Shown: positions 51,360 to 62,849, numbered from the stretch's first letter. The stretch: 64,000 nt of DNA from Alphaproteobacteria bacterium (GCA_021775965.1 JAJFGV010000105.1:1-64000), one strand, 5' to 3'. Program-made: numbers and translations. Notes: generated by a model from the sequence alone, not told the origin.

Positions 51360-53828
51360 ATGAGTGAAACAAAAGACAAAGAAAAGCCGAAGAAAACACT
51401 GAGCCTGTCCGGCAAGACACTTGGCGTGCCAGGGGGCGCAACAGCGCCGCCGCGTCAAAATGTAACTCAGGGCCGAAGCGGTGCAACTGTCGCTGTAGAA
51501 GTGCGCCGTAAAAGAGCACCGGGATCTCCCGGTGAAGATGACACAGAAGGCAACAAGCAACGCCAGTTAACGCAGGAAGAAAAAGAATCAAGAGCGAAAG
51601 CCTTGCGGGACTCCACTGCTGAGGGCGGAAGCAGAAAATCGACATTGCCAAAACGGCGCACGACTATTGAGTCAAAAGAAGCTGAAAACAAAACCAAACA
51701 AGACGAACAAAAGAAAAAAGAAGAAAAAGAACAACCCCTATCTGAAGAAGAAAAGCGTCAACTTGCCGCCGATGCCAGCATTAATCCAGAAGATGCGGCA
51801 CTACAAAATGCACGGCGTGAGAAAGTACACGGCGAAGATGCGCCCGCAAGCGTTCGCGACAAGCTTAAAAAAGCCGAAGCCAAAGCGCCGGCAAAGCCCA
51901 AGACTGATGACCGCCGCGGCAAAAGAATTACCGTTACCCAGGCACTTAACAAAGATTACGAACGCGACCGCAGCCGCTCTCTTGCTGCCCAAAAACGCGC
52001 TAGAGAAAAAGCCCGCATGGCGGCACAAGGAAGCCTGGAGCCGCCCAAAAAAGTTATGCGCGAAGTTGTTATTCCCGAAACGATTACGGTACAGGAACTT
52101 GCAAACCGCATGACCGAACCAGTGCGCGAGGTTATAAAATCCCTTATGAAGATGGATGTTATGGCCACGGTGACGGATGTAATCGATGCTGATACTGCCG
52201 AGCTGGTGATTGGTGAATTTGGCCATACGCTCAAGCGGGTTACCGAAGCCGATGTTGAGATCGGCCTGGATGGTGTTGAGGATGACAAGAAGGACCTCAA
52301 GCCACGCCCGCCTGTTGTAACCATTATGGGCCATGTCGATCACGGAAAAACATCCCTTTTGGATGCCCTGCGTGAAACCGATGTCGTCGCCAAAGAAGCT
52401 GGTGGCATTACCCAGCATATCGGTGCTTACCAGGTCACCATGAAATCCGGCGATAAAATTACATTCCTGGATACACCCGGCCACGCGGCATTTACCGAGA
52501 TGCGCGCACGCGGCGCCAATGTAACTGATATCGTTATTATCGTCGTTGCCGCCAATGACAGTATCATGCCGCAAACCATTGAAGCCATCAGCCACGCCAA
52601 AGCCGCTGAAGTTCCGATTATCATAGCCATAAATAAGATTGACTTGCCAGACGCCAACCCTGCGAAAGTGAAGCAGGATCTTTTGCAGTATGAAATTGTT
52701 GTCGAGGATCTGGGCGGTGATGTTTTGTGTCTCGAAGTATCAGCCATTAAAAAAACCAACCTCGATAAGCTTGAGGAAACTATTCTACTACAATCCGAAC
52801 TCCTCGAAATTAAAGCCAATCCAAACCGCGCAGCACAAGGCGTTGTCGTCGAAGCCAAGCTTGAAAAAGGCCGCGGCCCCGTCGCCACAGTCCTGATCCA
52901 GCGCGGAACCTTGCGCATTGGCGATGTCTTTGTCGCTGGCGCTGAATCAGGGAAAGTCCGCGCTCTGATTGACGATCATGGCAACAACATTAAAGAAGGT
53001 ATTCCCGGCCAGCCTGTCGAAGTGCTTGGCCTTGATGCAGCGCCGGACGCTGGCGACAGCTTCAGCGTTGTAAAAGACGAAGGCCGCGCCCGTGAAATTA
53101 GCGAATACCGCGAGCGTAAACGCAAACAGATGCAGGCTGCCCAAGCCGTACAGGGCCGCACCACGATGGATCAACTTCTTGCACAACGCTCCGAAGGTGA
53201 AAAAACCGTTCTACCTGTCATTATTAAAGCCGATGTTCACGGCTCCGTCGAAGCCATTGTCGGCTCACTGGACAAAGTGACAGAAGAAAACGAAGACATT
53301 GTTGTTCAGGTTCTCCACCACGGTGTCGGTGGTATCACTGAATCTGATGTCACCCTGGCCAATGCATCTAACGCTCTGATTATCGGCTTTAACGTCCGCG
53401 CCAATGCACAGGCCCGCGCGCTCGCTGCACGTGAAGGCGTAAATATGCGCTATTACAACGTGATTTATAACGTGATTGATGACGCCAAAGCCCTGCTCAG
53501 CGGCATGTTGGCACCGAGCGAGCGTGAAGAATATCTTGGCCAGGCCAAAGTCCTACAGGTCTTCAATATTACCAAAGTCGGTAAAATTGCTGGCTGCATG
53601 GTTGAAATGGGCATGGTCAAGCGCGGCGCCAAAGTGCGTCTGCTGCGTGACGATGTTGTTATCCTTGATGGCGGCACACTCAAAACTCTGAAACGTCATC
53701 AGGATGAAGTCAAAGAAGTTAAAGAAGGAAACGAGTGCGGCATGGCGTTCGAAAACTATGATGACATCAAAGATGGCGATGTCATCGAATGCTACGAGGT
53801 TATCGCAGAAGCCCGCACGGTTGAGTAA
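51360..53828 (+). CDS. infB: Translation initiation factor IF-2
   Basis: An 822-residue GTPase that brings initiator tRNA to the 30S subunit. A charged, low-complexity N-terminal region fills about residues 1-230; the IF2_N module ([15 protein letters not shown]) precedes the G domain with G1 GHVDHGKT at 324-331, DTPGHAAF (G3) and NKIDLPD (G4). The remaining IF2 domains reach the C-terminus. It continues the operon to rbfA, 29 nt away. Confidence 0.97.
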   Translation: MSETKDKEKPKKTLSLSGKTLGVPGGATAPPRQNVTQGRSGATVAVEVRRKRAPGSPGEDDTEGNKQRQLTQEEKESRAKALRDSTAEGGSRKSTLPKRRTTIESKEAENKTKQDEQKKKEEKEQPLSEEEKRQLAADASINPEDAALQNARREKVHGEDAPASVRDKLKKAEAKAPAKPKTDDRRGKRITVTQALNKDYERDRSRSLAAQKRAREKARMAAQGSLEPPKKVMREVVIPETITVQELANRMTEPVREVIKSLMKMDVMATVTDVIDADTAELVIGEFGHTLKRVTEADVEIGLDGVEDDKKDLKPRPPVVTIMGHVDHGKTSLLDALRETDVVAKEAGGITQHIGAYQVTMKSGDKITFLDTPGHAAFTEMRARGANVTDIVIIVVAANDSIMPQTIEAISHAKAAEVPIIIAINKIDLPDANPAKVKQDLLQYEIVVEDLGGDVLCLEVSAIKKTNLDKLEETILLQSELLEIKANPNRAAQGVVVEAKLEKGRGPVATVLIQRGTLRIGDVFVAGAESGKVRALIDDHGNNIKEGIPGQPVEVLGLDAAPDAGDSFSVVKDEGRAREISEYRERKRKQMQAAQAVQGRTTMDQLLAQRSEGEKTVLPVIIKADVHGSVEAIVGSLDKVTEENEDIVVQVLHHGVGGITESDVTLANASNALIIGFNVRANAQARALAAREGVNMRYYNVIYNVIDDAKALLSGMLAPSEREEYLGQAKVLQVFNITKVGKIAGCMVEMGMVKRGAKVRLLRDDVVILDGGTLKTLKRHQDEVKEVKEGNECGMAFENYDDIKDGDVIECYEVIAEARTVE

Positions 53829-53857
53829 GGTGCTTTTGAGCACCCCGGATATTCATC

Positions 53858-54250
53858 ATGAAATCACACAGCAAATCACAGCCATCACAACGTCAGCTCC
53901 GCGTCGGAGAGCAGCTCCGCCATATCATTGCGGACACCTTGCTACGCGGGCATTTCCACCATGAAGCACTTATAGATGCCAGCAAGGTCACCGTAACTGA
54001 AGTGCGCATTAGCCCCGACCTTAAAAACGCGACAGCCTATGTGATTGTCATGGGTGACGGAAATATCGAAGACTTTTTACCACCTTTGAATGAAGACGCA
54101 TCCGTCTTTCAAAAAGAAATTAACCGCCAGTCGAATTTAAAGTTCACACCAAAAGTCAGGTTTACAACCGACACGTCATTTGAAAATTCACAACGCATCG
54201 AAAAACTTTTGCATGAAATTAATCATGCTGAAGATTCAAAAGAGTCCTGA
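53858..54250 (+). CDS. rbfA: Ribosome-binding factor A
   Basis: A 130-residue KH-like factor for 30S maturation. RVGEQLRHIIADTL, VTVTEVRISPDLKNATAYV and the C-terminal LKFTPKVRFTTDTSFENSQR pattern are typical. There is no clear Shine-Dalgarno sequence; a GTGCTTTTGAGCAC palindrome lies between the infB stop and this start. It ends 2 nt before truB. Confidence 0.94.
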   Translation: MKSHSKSQPSQRQLRVGEQLRHIIADTLLRGHFHHEALIDASKVTVTEVRISPDLKNATAYVIVMGDGNIEDFLPPLNEDASVFQKEINRQSNLKFTPKVRFTTDTSFENSQRIEKLLHEINHAEDSKES

Positions 54251-54252
54251 CC

Positions 54253-55176
54253 ATGGGCCGCCGCCGCAAGGGTGATAAGGTTGATGGATGGATCAACCTC
54301 GATAAACCACCCGGCATGACCTCAACGCAGGCCGTTGGAAAAATCCGCCGCATCATGAACGCGCAAAAGGTCGGTCACGCCGGGACACTTGACCCGCTGG
54401 CCACCGGCATTTTGCCTATCGCCCTTGGCGAAGCCACGAAAACCGTGCCCTTTGCTCAGGATCGCCTCAAAACTTACGTGTTTACTGTCCAGTGGGGCGA
54501 GCAGCGCGATACCGATGACGGCGAAGGCGATGTGATCGAAACCTCAGACAATCGCCCGACCAAAGAGCAAATTGAATCCATTCTTGATAAATACACTGGC
54601 AACATCGAACAAACCCCACCAAAATTCTCAGCCATTAAAGTTGATGGCAAACGCGCCTATGATCTGGCCCGCGCCGGTGAAGACGTCGAGCTTAAATCCC
54701 GCATTGTTTACATTGAATCTTTGCAGCTCATAGACACCCGCACCGACGAAGCTGACTTCGAAGTCATCTGCGGCAAGGGCACATACATCCGCTCTCTGGC
54801 ACGCGATATGGCCCTGGAATTGGGCACTTGCGGCTATATAAAAGCGCTGAGACGCACCAAAGTCGGGCCTTTTCATGAGGACAACGCGATTTCTCTGGAC
54901 AAACTCGAGGAATTGGACGATATTGCCGCAGCTTTGTTGCCTCTTGAGACCGCGCTGGACGACATCCCGGCCCTGGCCATAAAAGAAGCCGAAATGGCAA
55001 AGCTGAAAAACGGGCAAGCTTTAAGCTTTATTGCCAAACCTGATTTCAAACGTTTAGAGGAAACAGGTCTGGCGATCAGTGATCAAACCGCCCTCGCCCT
55101 CTACAAAGGCAAACCGATTGCACTTGTGGAGATTAGAGGACCGGAAGTAAAACCCGTAAAAGTGTTGAACCTATAA
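54253..55176 (+). CDS. truB: tRNA pseudouridine-55 synthase
   Basis: Makes pseudouridine 55 in the T-loop of tRNAs. The 307-residue protein carries the catalytic motif [16 protein letters not shown] with nucleophile Asp47, then [15 protein letters not shown] and [12 protein letters not shown]. It is followed by rpsO 14 nt later with an AAAGGAGAAGG ribosome binding site. Confidence 0.96.
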   Translation: MGRRRKGDKVDGWINLDKPPGMTSTQAVGKIRRIMNAQKVGHAGTLDPLATGILPIALGEATKTVPFAQDRLKTYVFTVQWGEQRDTDDGEGDVIETSDNRPTKEQIESILDKYTGNIEQTPPKFSAIKVDGKRAYDLARAGEDVELKSRIVYIESLQLIDTRTDEADFEVICGKGTYIRSLARDMALELGTCGYIKALRRTKVGPFHEDNAISLDKLEELDDIAAALLPLETALDDIPALAIKEAEMAKLKNGQALSFIAKPDFKRLEETGLAISDQTALALYKGKPIALVEIRGPEVKPVKVLNL

Positions 55177-55190
55177 CAAAGGAGAAGGCG

Positions 55191-55460
55191 ATGTCGATGG
55201 AAGTAGCTAAAAAAGCAGAAATCGTTGAAAAATACGCCACAAAAAAAGGCGATACCGGCTCACCTGAAGTTCAGGTTGCCATCCTAACCAGCCGCATTGC
55301 CGAATTATCCGGACATATGGAAGTTCACAAAAAGGATTTTCACTCACGCCATGGTTTACTAGCAATGGTTGCCAAGCGCCGGAAATTGCTGGATTACCTG
55401 AAGAAAAAGAATGAAGGCCGCTACCAGGAACTGATTAAGAGCTTGGGTATCAGGCGTTAA
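55191..55460 (+). CDS. rpsO: 30S ribosomal protein S15
   Basis: An 89-residue primary 16S rRNA-binding protein. [16 protein letters not shown] and [20 protein letters not shown] are the S15 signatures. It is the last gene of the rimP operon, closed by the intrinsic terminator at 55476-55500. In most relatives pnp follows directly; here two minus-strand genes intervene. Confidence 0.97.
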   Translation: MSMEVAKKAEIVEKYATKKGDTGSPEVQVAILTSRIAELSGHMEVHKKDFHSRHGLLAMVAKRRKLLDYLKKKNEGRYQELIKSLGIRR

Positions 55461-55472
55461 TTAAAAAGAATT

Positions 55473-55997
55473 TTAAAGGGCCGCCCATGCGGCCTTTTGT
55501 CTTGCTTCCTTATCTATTTCTATTTTTAGCCATTCTAATAATCGCAATGCGCACTGACCAAACAAAAAATACATCACTTTCTTGTTACCAACACCTGACA
55601 AGGAAATTTCTCTTATCAAAATACGCCCAAAATAATGTTTCCAACTCAAAACTTCTTTCGTTTTAAATCTACAAATAATTTTTTTGTTTTCATCTGTTAA
55701 GTGGCTATAAATATTAATATATGGCCTCCAAAGAAACGGAAGAACAGGATTAGACCACATAAATACGTCCGACCCTGTTTGAAAACTGATCAAAAGATCC
55801 AAAACATAAAAACCCTTTGGCAACTCGTCTTGATTTTGTAGTCTGGGCAAAGGAACATGATCGCTCACCCATTCTTCTATTCTCTGATCTGTTTTCCCAT
55901 TATCAAAGGATAACAAGTCCTCAATAGCACTCTTAAACTTACTGTTAGGGACTACAGCAATCTTATCTAGAAAAATAGATGGTCTGTTCTTGGGCAT
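55473..55997 (-). CDS. Protein of unknown function
   Basis: A 174-residue, AT-rich gene whose product is basic and rich in Trp, Phe and Leu, with no obvious signal peptide. I recognise no family. It starts directly after gpmA on the same strand (adjacent, no gap) and its end overlaps the rpsO terminator. Its composition differs from the surrounding housekeeping genes, which suggests an inserted gene between rpsO and pnp. Confidence 0.65.
   Translation of the reverse strand: MPKNRPSIFLDKIAVVPNSKFKSAIEDLLSFDNGKTDQRIEEWVSDHVPLPRLQNQDELPKGFYVLDLLISFQTGSDVFMWSNPVLPFLWRPYINIYSHLTDENKKIICRFKTKEVLSWKHYFGRILIREISLSGVGNKKVMYFLFGQCALRLLEWLKIEIDKEARQKAAWAAL
55476..55500 (+). terminator. Intrinsic terminator after rpsO
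   Basis: The GGCCGC (55479-55484)/GCGGCC (55489-55494) stem has a CCAT loop and is followed by TTTTG. The A-run before it lets it act in both directions, so it may also serve the convergent gene at 55473. Confidence 0.85.
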
Positions 55998-56642
55998 TTA
56001 AGCCGCCTCTTTACCTTCCAAAAAATACCGCTTCTGTATCTCTCCGCCTTCCATTTCAAACACCAGCGGCACGCCGGTTGGCATTTCGGCTTCGTTGATA
56101 CTCTCTGGTGTTTCGGCGCCGATAATAATCAGCATCGCCCGCAGCGAATTGCCATGCGCCGCCATCAGGATATTCTCCCCGCCTTCGACCAGTGGTTTAA
56201 TATTCGCCTCATAATAAGGGCGCACACGATTTTCAACGACATCCTTCAGGCATTCCCCGCCCGGCGGCGGCGTATCGTATGAACGGCGCCAAATATGAAC
56301 CTGCTCATCTCCGTATTTCTCGCGCGTCTCATCCTTATTCAGCCCCGTCAAATCACCGTAATCACGCTCACGCAGATCATCATGCCGCACCATCTCCGCA
56401 AACAAATCCCCCTGCCCGGCTTCATTCAAGGCAATCTCGGCCGTTCTGTTGGCCCGTATCTGCGTCGAGCTGAAAACCTTATCAAAGCTAATCCCGGCAT
56501 TGCTAAGCAACTTCCCGGCATTTTTCGCCTCTTCCTCGCCCTTTTCAGTCAAATCGACGTCATGAAACCCGGTAAAGCGGTTTTCAAGGTTCCACTGGCT
56601 CTGGCCATGGCGCAATAACACTAGATAATTCATTGATTTCAC
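55998..56642 (-). CDS. gpmA: 2,3-bisphosphoglycerate-dependent phosphoglycerate mutase
   Basis: A glycolytic enzyme that interconverts 3- and 2-phosphoglycerate through a phosphohistidine. The 214-residue protein has the catalytic LRHGQSQWNLENRFTGF (His12 when counted from the first Met), RDDLRERDYGDLTGLNK-like EHYG equivalents and AAHGNSLRA (second His). It is slightly shorter than the E. coli enzyme (250), as in other alphaproteobacteria. The start could be the ATG at 56642 or the one three codons later. Confidence 0.93.
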   Translation of the reverse strand: MKSMNYLVLLRHGQSQWNLENRFTGFHDVDLTEKGEEEAKNAGKLLSNAGISFDKVFSSTQIRANRTAEIALNEAGQGDLFAEMVRHDDLRERDYGDLTGLNKDETREKYGDEQVHIWRRSYDTPPPGGECLKDVVENRVRPYYEANIKPLVEGGENILMAAHGNSLRAMLIIIGAETPESINEAEMPTGVPLVFEMEGGEIQKRYFLEGKEAA

Positions 56643-56892
56643 CCATTCTTTGGTTTTTCGGTTAAGAAGTTAATTAAAACTAATCTTTGACTTTTACAAC
56701 GGAAAATGGCATATATGCGCCAAATCGAAGGTTAGCCGGTGTCAGGTTTCCGGTTGACTGTTAAAAGCAGACCACCTTAACCCCTCTGTTTTTTGCTGTC
56801 CGCCGAAATCTCTCCCCGAACACCCTTCATAACACAACAGCCTCTTTTCAGGTGAAAAGGGCTGTAAATACTATGAAAAGGATAGAATTATA
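56643..56892 (+). promoter_or_regulatory. pnp leader with hairpin
   Basis: A 250-bp leader. A TTGACT at 56687-56692 with CATATA at 56710-56715 is a possible promoter. A strong hairpin, CAGCCTCTTTTCA paired with TGAAAAGGGCTG (56838-56864), lies about 30 nt before the pnp ATG. In enterobacteria a leader hairpin is cleaved by RNase III for PNPase autoregulation; the same logic is inferred here. Confidence 0.55.
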
Positions 56893-59028
56893 ATGTTTAA
56901 CGTATACAAAAAAGAAATTGATTTTGCGGGTAAGACTTTAACCCTGGAAACAGGAAAAATCGCCCGCCAGGCTGATGGCGCCGTATTGGCAACCATTGGC
57001 GAAACATCCGTGCTTTGTACGGTTGTTGGTGCAAAATCCCTGCGCGAAGGCCAGGACTTTTTCCCTCTTGGTGTTTTCTACCAGGAAAAAACCTATGCAG
57101 CCGGCAAAATCCCAGGTGGGTTTTTCAAACGCGAAGGCCGTCCATCGGAAAAAGAAACACTCACATCACGTCTTATTGACCGCCCTGTTCGTCCATTGTT
57201 TCCAAAAGGATTCATGAACGAAGTGCAAATCATTGCCACAGTTATTTCTCATGACCTTGAGAACGACCCGGACATGATTGCCATGTGTGGTTGCTCCGCG
57301 GCGCTGACGATTTCAGGTCTGCCGTTTATGGGCCCGATTGGTGGTGCGCGCGTTGGTTATAAAGACGGCCAATACATCATCAATCCGCCAATGCACGAAC
57401 TTGCAGACGGCGATCTTGATCTGGTTGTTGCCGGAACACAAGAAGGCGTGATGATGGTTGAATCAGAAGCACAACAATTGCCCGAAGACATTATGCTGGG
57501 CGCCGTACGCGCCGGTCATGAAGCTTACCAAAGCGTCATTAATGGCATTATTGATCTGGCTGAAATGTGCGCGAAAGAGCCTTGGGATATTCCCGAGACA
57601 CCTGAGCCCATCACCAAAATGGCCGAAGCCCTTAAAGTAAAATATGCCAAGGATGTTGAAGAAGCCTATAGCTTTACAGACAAAGTTAAGCGCCAAACGG
57701 CCCTGGCTAAAATCCGCGCCCAAGCTGCCGAAGAATTCACTGATGAAGAAAACGGTATCACAGGCGGCACAGTCGGCGGAAAATTCAAATCTCTTGAAGC
57801 TGACCTTGTTCGTGGCAATATCATCAAAACCGGCAGCCGCATTGACGGACGTGACACCAAGACAGTCCGTCAAATTGTTGCCGAAGTTGGCACTCTACCC
57901 CGCACGCATGGCTCTGCTTTGTTCACACGCGGCGAAACACAAGCGCTTGTTGTAACGACGCTTGGTACCGGTCAGGATGAACAGATCGTTGACGCCCTTG
58001 AAGGTGAATACCGCTCTGCCTTCATGCTGCATTACAACTTCCCTCCATACTCGGTTGGTGAAGCTGGCCGCATGATGGGTGCCGGACGCCGCGAAATTGG
58101 CCATGGTAAACTGGCATGGCGCGCTATTCGTCCGCTTCTGCCTAGCGCCGAAGACTTCCCTTACACCATCCGTATTGTGTCCGAGATTACCGAGTCTAAC
58201 GGCTCGTCTTCTATGGCCACAGTTTGCGGCGCATCCCTTGCGATGATGGATGCCGGTGTGCCTTTGGCCAAACCGGTTGCCGGAATTGCCATGGGTCTGA
58301 TCAAGGAAGGCGATGACTTCGCCGTTCTATCCGACATTCTAGGTGATGAAGATCATCTTGGCGACATGGACTTTAAAGTTGCCGGAACGGATGAAGGGAT
58401 TACATCTCTGCAGATGGATATCAAGATTACTTCGATTACCGAAGAAATCATGACCATCGCTCTGGCGCAAGCCAAAGAGGCCCGCGTTCACATTCTTGGT
58501 GAAATGGCCAAAGCCCTGACCGAAGCCCGTGGAGAGCTGAACCCGAACGCACCACAAATCGTGACGCTGAAGGTTCCAACCGACAAAATCCGCGACATCA
58601 TTGGTACGGGCGGTAAAGTTATCCGCGAAATCACGGAAACAACCGGCGCCAAAATCGATATTGATGATGACGGCACCGTTAAGGTTTCTGCTGTTAATCA
58701 GGAATCAATTGACGGCGCTGTCGACTGGATCAAAGGCCTGACCGAAGAACCGGAAGTTGGCAAAGTCTATGACGGTAAAGTTGTGAAGACTGTCGACTTC
58801 GGTGCATTCGTGAACTTCATGGGCGCCAAAGACGGCCTCGTGCATATTTCCGAGCTTGCCGATCACCGTGTGGGTCAAACCACTGACGTCGTCAACGAAG
58901 GCGATGCGGTCAAAGTCATCGTGCTTGGCATGGATGATCGCGGCAAGGTCAAACTATCAATGAAACGCGTCGATCAGGAAACCGGCGCCGAGATCGAAGG
59001 CGAAGGCAAGAAAAAAGCCAATGGCTAA
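56893..59028 (+). CDS. pnp: Polyribonucleotide nucleotidyltransferase (PNPase)
   Basis: A phosphorolytic 3'-5' exoribonuclease and degradosome component. The 711-residue protein has two RNase PH domains ([20 protein letters not shown] in the first; [20 protein letters not shown] in the second), a KH domain (about 555-615, [20 protein letters not shown]) and an S1 domain (about 625-695, [20 protein letters not shown]). A Lys/Gly tail ends the protein. An AAAGGAT-type ribosome binding site precedes the ATG. Confidence 0.97.
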   Translation: MFNVYKKEIDFAGKTLTLETGKIARQADGAVLATIGETSVLCTVVGAKSLREGQDFFPLGVFYQEKTYAAGKIPGGFFKREGRPSEKETLTSRLIDRPVRPLFPKGFMNEVQIIATVISHDLENDPDMIAMCGCSAALTISGLPFMGPIGGARVGYKDGQYIINPPMHELADGDLDLVVAGTQEGVMMVESEAQQLPEDIMLGAVRAGHEAYQSVINGIIDLAEMCAKEPWDIPETPEPITKMAEALKVKYAKDVEEAYSFTDKVKRQTALAKIRAQAAEEFTDEENGITGGTVGGKFKSLEADLVRGNIIKTGSRIDGRDTKTVRQIVAEVGTLPRTHGSALFTRGETQALVVTTLGTGQDEQIVDALEGEYRSAFMLHYNFPPYSVGEAGRMMGAGRREIGHGKLAWRAIRPLLPSAEDFPYTIRIVSEITESNGSSSMATVCGASLAMMDAGVPLAKPVAGIAMGLIKEGDDFAVLSDILGDEDHLGDMDFKVAGTDEGITSLQMDIKITSITEEIMTIALAQAKEARVHILGEMAKALTEARGELNPNAPQIVTLKVPTDKIRDIIGTGGKVIREITETTGAKIDIDDDGTVKVSAVNQESIDGAVDWIKGLTEEPEVGKVYDGKVVKTVDFGAFVNFMGAKDGLVHISELADHRVGQTTDVVNEGDAVKVIVLGMDDRGKVKLSMKRVDQETGAEIEGEGKKKANG

Positions 59029-59040
59029 ATTTAGTTAATT

Positions 59041-59107
59041 GTCATTCTGAGGCGAAGCCGAAGAATCTCCTTAATTTACGAGATCCTTCACTTCGTTCAG
59101 GATGACA
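59041..59107. repeat. GTCATTCTGAGG-type palindromic repeat
   Basis: A 67-bp imperfect palindrome with arms GTCATTCTGAGGCGAAG and CTTCGTTCAGGATGACAG, and an inner AGAATCTC/GAGATCCTT pair. This sequence type occurs between genes in many unrelated bacteria. It lies 13 nt after the pnp stop and may act as a 3' end. Confidence 0.8.
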
Positions 59108-59121
59108 GTTATTATCTGCAT

Positions 59122-59868
59122 ATGACCTTAAAAATTCCTAAAATCATCGGCCACAGAGGCTGCGCCGCTTACGCCCCGGAAAACACGCTGGAGGGGCTGC
59201 ACACCGCCGCCGATATGGGTGTCGAGTGGGTGGAATTTGATGTAAAGTTAACCAAAGACCATATCCCTGTCCTGTTTCATGACGACACATTAGAGCGCAC
59301 CACAAATGGCCACGGTCTTGTCGCTGAAACCACGTATGAAGATATCAAACAACTCGAAGCCGGAAGCTGGTTCGGCGACAGCTTCGCCGGCATTAAAATC
59401 CCGACACTGGAGGAAGCAATTGATGTTCTCATTGACCGCAATTTAGGACTGAACCTGGAAATAAAACCCTGCCCCGGTCGCGAAAAAGAAACAGCAGAAG
59501 TTGCACTGGATATACTCTCACAATATTGGGACGATCATGAAAGATTGTTAATCTCCAGCTTTTCACATGTCAGCGTGGAAGTTGCCCGTGATATGGCGAC
59601 GGACTGGTATCGTGATCTTGTACTGCCGCCCGAGTGGCCCGAAAACTGGGCAGAACTCGCTGATTATCTGGATGTCTCCGCAATAGGGGTAGAGGGAAAC
59701 AACTGCACACGTGACCAAATTAATGAATTATTAGCCCTCAAAAAACCAATCATGGCCTATACGATTAACGATCCGGATCGTGCACGTTTGTTACAAAGCT
59801 GGGGCGTCGACAGCTTTTTCTCCGACGCCCCGGATGTGGTTAAGGATGGATTGCTGACGGTGCATTAA
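59122..59868 (+). CDS. Glycerophosphodiester phosphodiesterase (UgpQ-like)
   Basis: Hydrolyses glycerophosphodiesters to glycerol 3-phosphate and an alcohol. The 248-residue protein has no signal peptide, so it is cytosolic. The catalytic and metal residues lie in IGHRGCAAYAPENT (His11), WVEFDVKLT (Glu38, Asp40) and LFHDDTLERTTNG (His53). It overlaps the convergent gene at 59865 by 4 nt. Confidence 0.93.
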   Translation: MTLKIPKIIGHRGCAAYAPENTLEGLHTAADMGVEWVEFDVKLTKDHIPVLFHDDTLERTTNGHGLVAETTYEDIKQLEAGSWFGDSFAGIKIPTLEEAIDVLIDRNLGLNLEIKPCPGREKETAEVALDILSQYWDDHERLLISSFSHVSVEVARDMATDWYRDLVLPPEWPENWAELADYLDVSAIGVEGNNCTRDQINELLALKKPIMAYTINDPDRARLLQSWGVDSFFSDAPDVVKDGLLTVH

Positions 59869-60083
59869 GTACCGTTGGTTTCAAATCCCAGATGAGGGCC
59901 AGAAACCTCTGAGTGACCACTTTCTCCCACCACTTCATGGGCTGATTTCGCATTAAGTTCTTGTTGCGTATGGGGCACACTATTTCTTAATATTGAGTCC
60001 AATATTTGATCACCAATTTCTTCCCCTTGCTTCTTAAGCCCACCTTTATCGTTAAATAATGGTACTTGAGTTGACTCTGCCAT
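59865..60083 (-). CDS. Short protein of unknown function
   Basis: A 72-residue polar protein with no membrane segment and no known family. A strong ACAAGGAGAAG ribosome binding site precedes the ATG at 60083. It is tail to tail with the phosphodiesterase gene. The composition (Gly, Glu, Ser, His) suggests a largely disordered protein. Confidence 0.6.
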   Translation of the reverse strand: MAESTQVPLFNDKGGLKKQGEEIGDQILDSILRNSVPHTQQELNAKSAHEVVGESGHSEVSGPHLGFETNGT

Positions 60084-60224
60084 TTTCTCTTCTCCTTGTA
60101 ATTTTATTGCTCAAATTGAACGTTTTGTGGTTTATATATTCTCAATTCATAATATTATTGAAAATATCTGTCAAGAAAAATCAGACAAGAGGCATAAAAA
60201 TATGCATAAAAGCAATAATATTAC

Positions 60225-61046
60225 TCAGGAACCGCTGCCATTCTTGGCTAATTCCTTGAGATTCTCATGTGGCGGCATGCCAACGGCGTTAAAGCCGCAA
60301 TCAACGTAATGGGTTTCCCCCGTCACCGCACCGGATAAATCAGACAGCAGATACAAACTCGTCCCACCAAGCTCTTCCATCTCAACCGGACGCCGCAGCG
60401 GCGAAGTCAGTGTATTATACTTAAACGTTGTCCGCGCACCACCAATCACCGCACCCGCTAATGTGCGCATCGGCCCGGCGGAAATCGCATTCACGCGCAC
60501 ACCGTCCGGCCCAAGATCAGCGGCCAAATACCGCACAGACGCCTCAAGTGCCGCTTTAGCCACACCCATGACATTATAATTTGGCATGACTTTTTCTGCG
60601 CCGTAATAAGTAAGCGTCACCGCGCTGCCACCTTCTTTCATTAAATCCTTCGCCCGGCGCATAACGGACGTAAAAGAGTAACAAGAGATATGCATGGTCT
60701 TGAGAAAGTTATCGAGCGTTGTATCAACGTAGCGCCCCTGCAGCTCATCTTTGTTTGAAAACGCAATCGCATGAACAACAAAATCCAGCGCTCCCCATTC
60801 TTTCTTGATCACCTCAAAAACGTTATCAAGATCCTCTTCCGACGATGCATCACAATCCAAAACGATGTTCGATCCTACACTTTCCGCCAACGGTTTTACG
60901 CGCTTTCCGAATGCATCACCCTGATAGGTAAACGCAAGCTCAGCGCCCTGTTCATGAAGCGCTTTGGCCATACCCCAGGCAATGGAGTGGTCATTGGCAA
61001 CCCCCATAATCAGGCCGCGTTTTCCTTTCATAAGATCATTCATCAT
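60225..61046 (-). CDS. fabI: Enoyl-[acyl-carrier-protein] reductase (NADH)
   Basis: The last step of fatty acid elongation; the target of triclosan-type inhibitors in other bacteria. The 273-residue short-chain dehydrogenase-type protein has cofactor motif [16 protein letters not shown] and catalytic Tyr157/Lys164 in the FabI YX6K pattern (NYNVMGVAK). It overlaps fabB by 11 nt and is the third gene of the fabA-fabB-fabI operon, the standard unit for unsaturated fatty acid synthesis in alphaproteobacteria. Confidence 0.96.
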   Translation of the reverse strand: MMNDLMKGKRGLIMGVANDHSIAWGMAKALHEQGAELAFTYQGDAFGKRVKPLAESVGSNIVLDCDASSEEDLDNVFEVIKKEWGALDFVVHAIAFSNKDELQGRYVDTTLDNFLKTMHISCYSFTSVMRRAKDLMKEGGSAVTLTYYGAEKVMPNYNVMGVAKAALEASVRYLAADLGPDGVRVNAISAGPMRTLAGAVIGGARTTFKYNTLTSPLRRPVEMEELGGTSLYLLSDLSGAVTGETHYVDCGFNAVGMPPHENLKELAKNGSGS

Positions 61047-62256
61047 ATTTGCTCATGGCTAGCGTGCAATTCGTACCGCCAAAGCCAAATGAATTCGACA
61101 GAACCGTTTGATGCGTAACATCATCAATCCGTTCCTGCGCAATCGGCATGCCCTGCGCACCTTCATCCAGCGTCTCGATGTTAATGCTCGGCGCTACAAA
61201 ATTATTTTGCATCATCAGCAGACAATAAATTGCTTCCTGCACACCGGTCGCCCCCAGCGAATGGCCGGTCATCGATTTGGTTGCACTGATATGGGGAATG
61301 TCCTTGCCGTCAAACACCTCACGGATCGCATTGAGCTCACCTATATCACCAACCGGCGTCGAAGTACCATGCGTATTGATATACGTCACCGGCGTTGTAA
61401 CTGTCTCCAAAGCCTTTAACATCGCCCGTTTGCCACCCTCACCACTGGGTGCCACCATGTCATGGCCGTCCGATGTTGCGCCGTATCCTGTAATTTCACC
61501 ATAAATTTTAGCCCCGCGCGCCTTGGCACGCTCCAGCTCTTCCAGAACCACAATACCGCCGCCGCCGGAAATAACAAAGCCATCACGATTGGCGTCATAG
61601 GCCCGCGCGGCCTTGTCCGGCGTGTCATTATATTTGGAACTCATCGCGCCCATCGCATCGAACAAAACCGAGAGCGTCCAATCCAGTTCCTCGCCACCGC
61701 CAGCAAACATCACATCCTGCTTGCCCCACTGAATCTGCTCGGCTGCATTACCTATGCAATGCGCCGACGTTGAACACGCCGAAGAAATCGTATAGTTCAC
61801 GCCTTTAATTTTAAAATTGGTTGAGGCCGTCGCCGATGTCGTTGAACACATCGCCTTGGGAACCGCAAACGGCCCTACACGTTTTGGCCCTTTCTCTCGC
61901 GCAATATCGGCAGCAGCCACCTGCGCCCGCGTCGATGGCCCGCCAGAGCCAACAACAATACCGGTACGCTCATTCGACACATCGCTTTCTTCCAGACCGG
62001 AGTCAGCAATCGCCTGCTCCATCGAAAGGTGAACATAACCCGCCGCATCGCCCATAAAACGCCAAAGGCGCTTATCTATAGCTTCGGCAAGATCAATGTC
62101 CGGCTTGCCGTGAATTTGCGAGCGAAATCCCATCTCGGCATATTCCGGCGCCGCAACAATACCGCTGCGCCCAGCCTTCAGGGATTCCAGAACCGATGGA
62201 ACATCATTTCCAATGCAGGAGACAACCCCCATACCTGTGATCACAACGCGGCGCAT
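61036..62256 (-). CDS. fabB: 3-oxoacyl-[acyl-carrier-protein] synthase I
   Basis: A condensing enzyme required for elongating the unsaturated branch. The 406-residue protein has the Cys-His-His triad Cys161 ([12 protein letters not shown]), His296 ([11 protein letters not shown]) and His332 ([12 protein letters not shown]), with Lys327. The ATG at 62256 is chosen over an upstream in-frame ATG because AAAGGA precedes it and [10 protein letters not shown] is the family opening. It starts 4 nt after the fabA stop. Confidence 0.96.
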   Translation of the reverse strand: MRRVVITGMGVVSCIGNDVPSVLESLKAGRSGIVAAPEYAEMGFRSQIHGKPDIDLAEAIDKRLWRFMGDAAGYVHLSMEQAIADSGLEESDVSNERTGIVVGSGGPSTRAQVAAADIAREKGPKRVGPFAVPKAMCSTTSATASTNFKIKGVNYTISSACSTSAHCIGNAAEQIQWGKQDVMFAGGGEELDWTLSVLFDAMGAMSSKYNDTPDKAARAYDANRDGFVISGGGGIVVLEELERAKARGAKIYGEITGYGATSDGHDMVAPSGEGGKRAMLKALETVTTPVTYINTHGTSTPVGDIGELNAIREVFDGKDIPHISATKSMTGHSLGATGVQEAIYCLLMMQNNFVAPSINIETLDEGAQGMPIAQERIDDVTHQTVLSNSFGFGGTNCTLAMSKYDE

Positions 62257-62260
62257 ATAC

Positions 62261-62806
62261 TTATCCTTTAGAATTATCGAACAGGCCAACTTTCATATCT
62301 TTGGCCTCATAGATCAGTTCACCATCGGCGAACATTTTGCCATCACCAACGCCCAGAACCAGCTTGCGGTTAATCAGACGCTTGATATCGACAACATATT
62401 TCACCAGCTTTGTTTCAGGTAGAACTTGCCCGGTTAATTTCAACTCGCCAAGGCCCAGCGCCCGGCCCGATCCCGGCGCCCCCGTCCAGCCCAGAAAGAA
62501 CCCGGTGAGCTGCCACAGCGCATCAAGACCCAGACAACCCGGCATCACCGGATCGCCCTGAAAATGACAGTCAAAAAACCAGATGTCGGGTTTGATATCG
62601 AATTCTGCCTCAATCAGGCCTTTGCCATACTCACCACCTTCGGCAGAAACATTGGTGATGCGGTCGAACATCAACATCGGCGGCAGAGGCAATTGCGCAT
62701 TGCCGGGGCCAAATAACTTGCCCTCCCCACACTCAATAATGTCATCGTAGGAATAGCTGGGTTTTGGTTCGAAAGTCATAACTTGCTTCACATCTGCTGT
62801 GGTCAT
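62261..62806 (-). CDS. fabA: 3-hydroxydecanoyl-ACP dehydratase/isomerase
   Basis: Introduces the cis double bond at the C10 stage. The 181-residue hot-dog-fold protein has catalytic His81 in [14 protein letters not shown] and Asp95 in LGLDALWQL. It is the first gene of the fab operon. In many alphaproteobacteria a fur/irr gene sits upstream; here an unknown Cys-rich protein occupies that place. Confidence 0.96.
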   Translation of the reverse strand: MTTADVKQVMTFEPKPSYSYDDIIECGEGKLFGPGNAQLPLPPMLMFDRITNVSAEGGEYGKGLIEAEFDIKPDIWFFDCHFQGDPVMPGCLGLDALWQLTGFFLGWTGAPGSGRALGLGELKLTGQVLPETKLVKYVVDIKRLINRKLVLGVGDGKMFADGELIYEAKDMKVGLFDNSKG

Positions 62807-62849
62807 TACAGAGTGATTTATACGAGGTTATGAAAGGGCGTTCAAGGGC

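Noticed and set aside
59041-59107. Insertion sequence or novel element after pnp
   Set aside because: It is a short palindrome of the widespread GTCATTCTGAGG type with no ORF, so it is annotated as a repeat and not as a finding.
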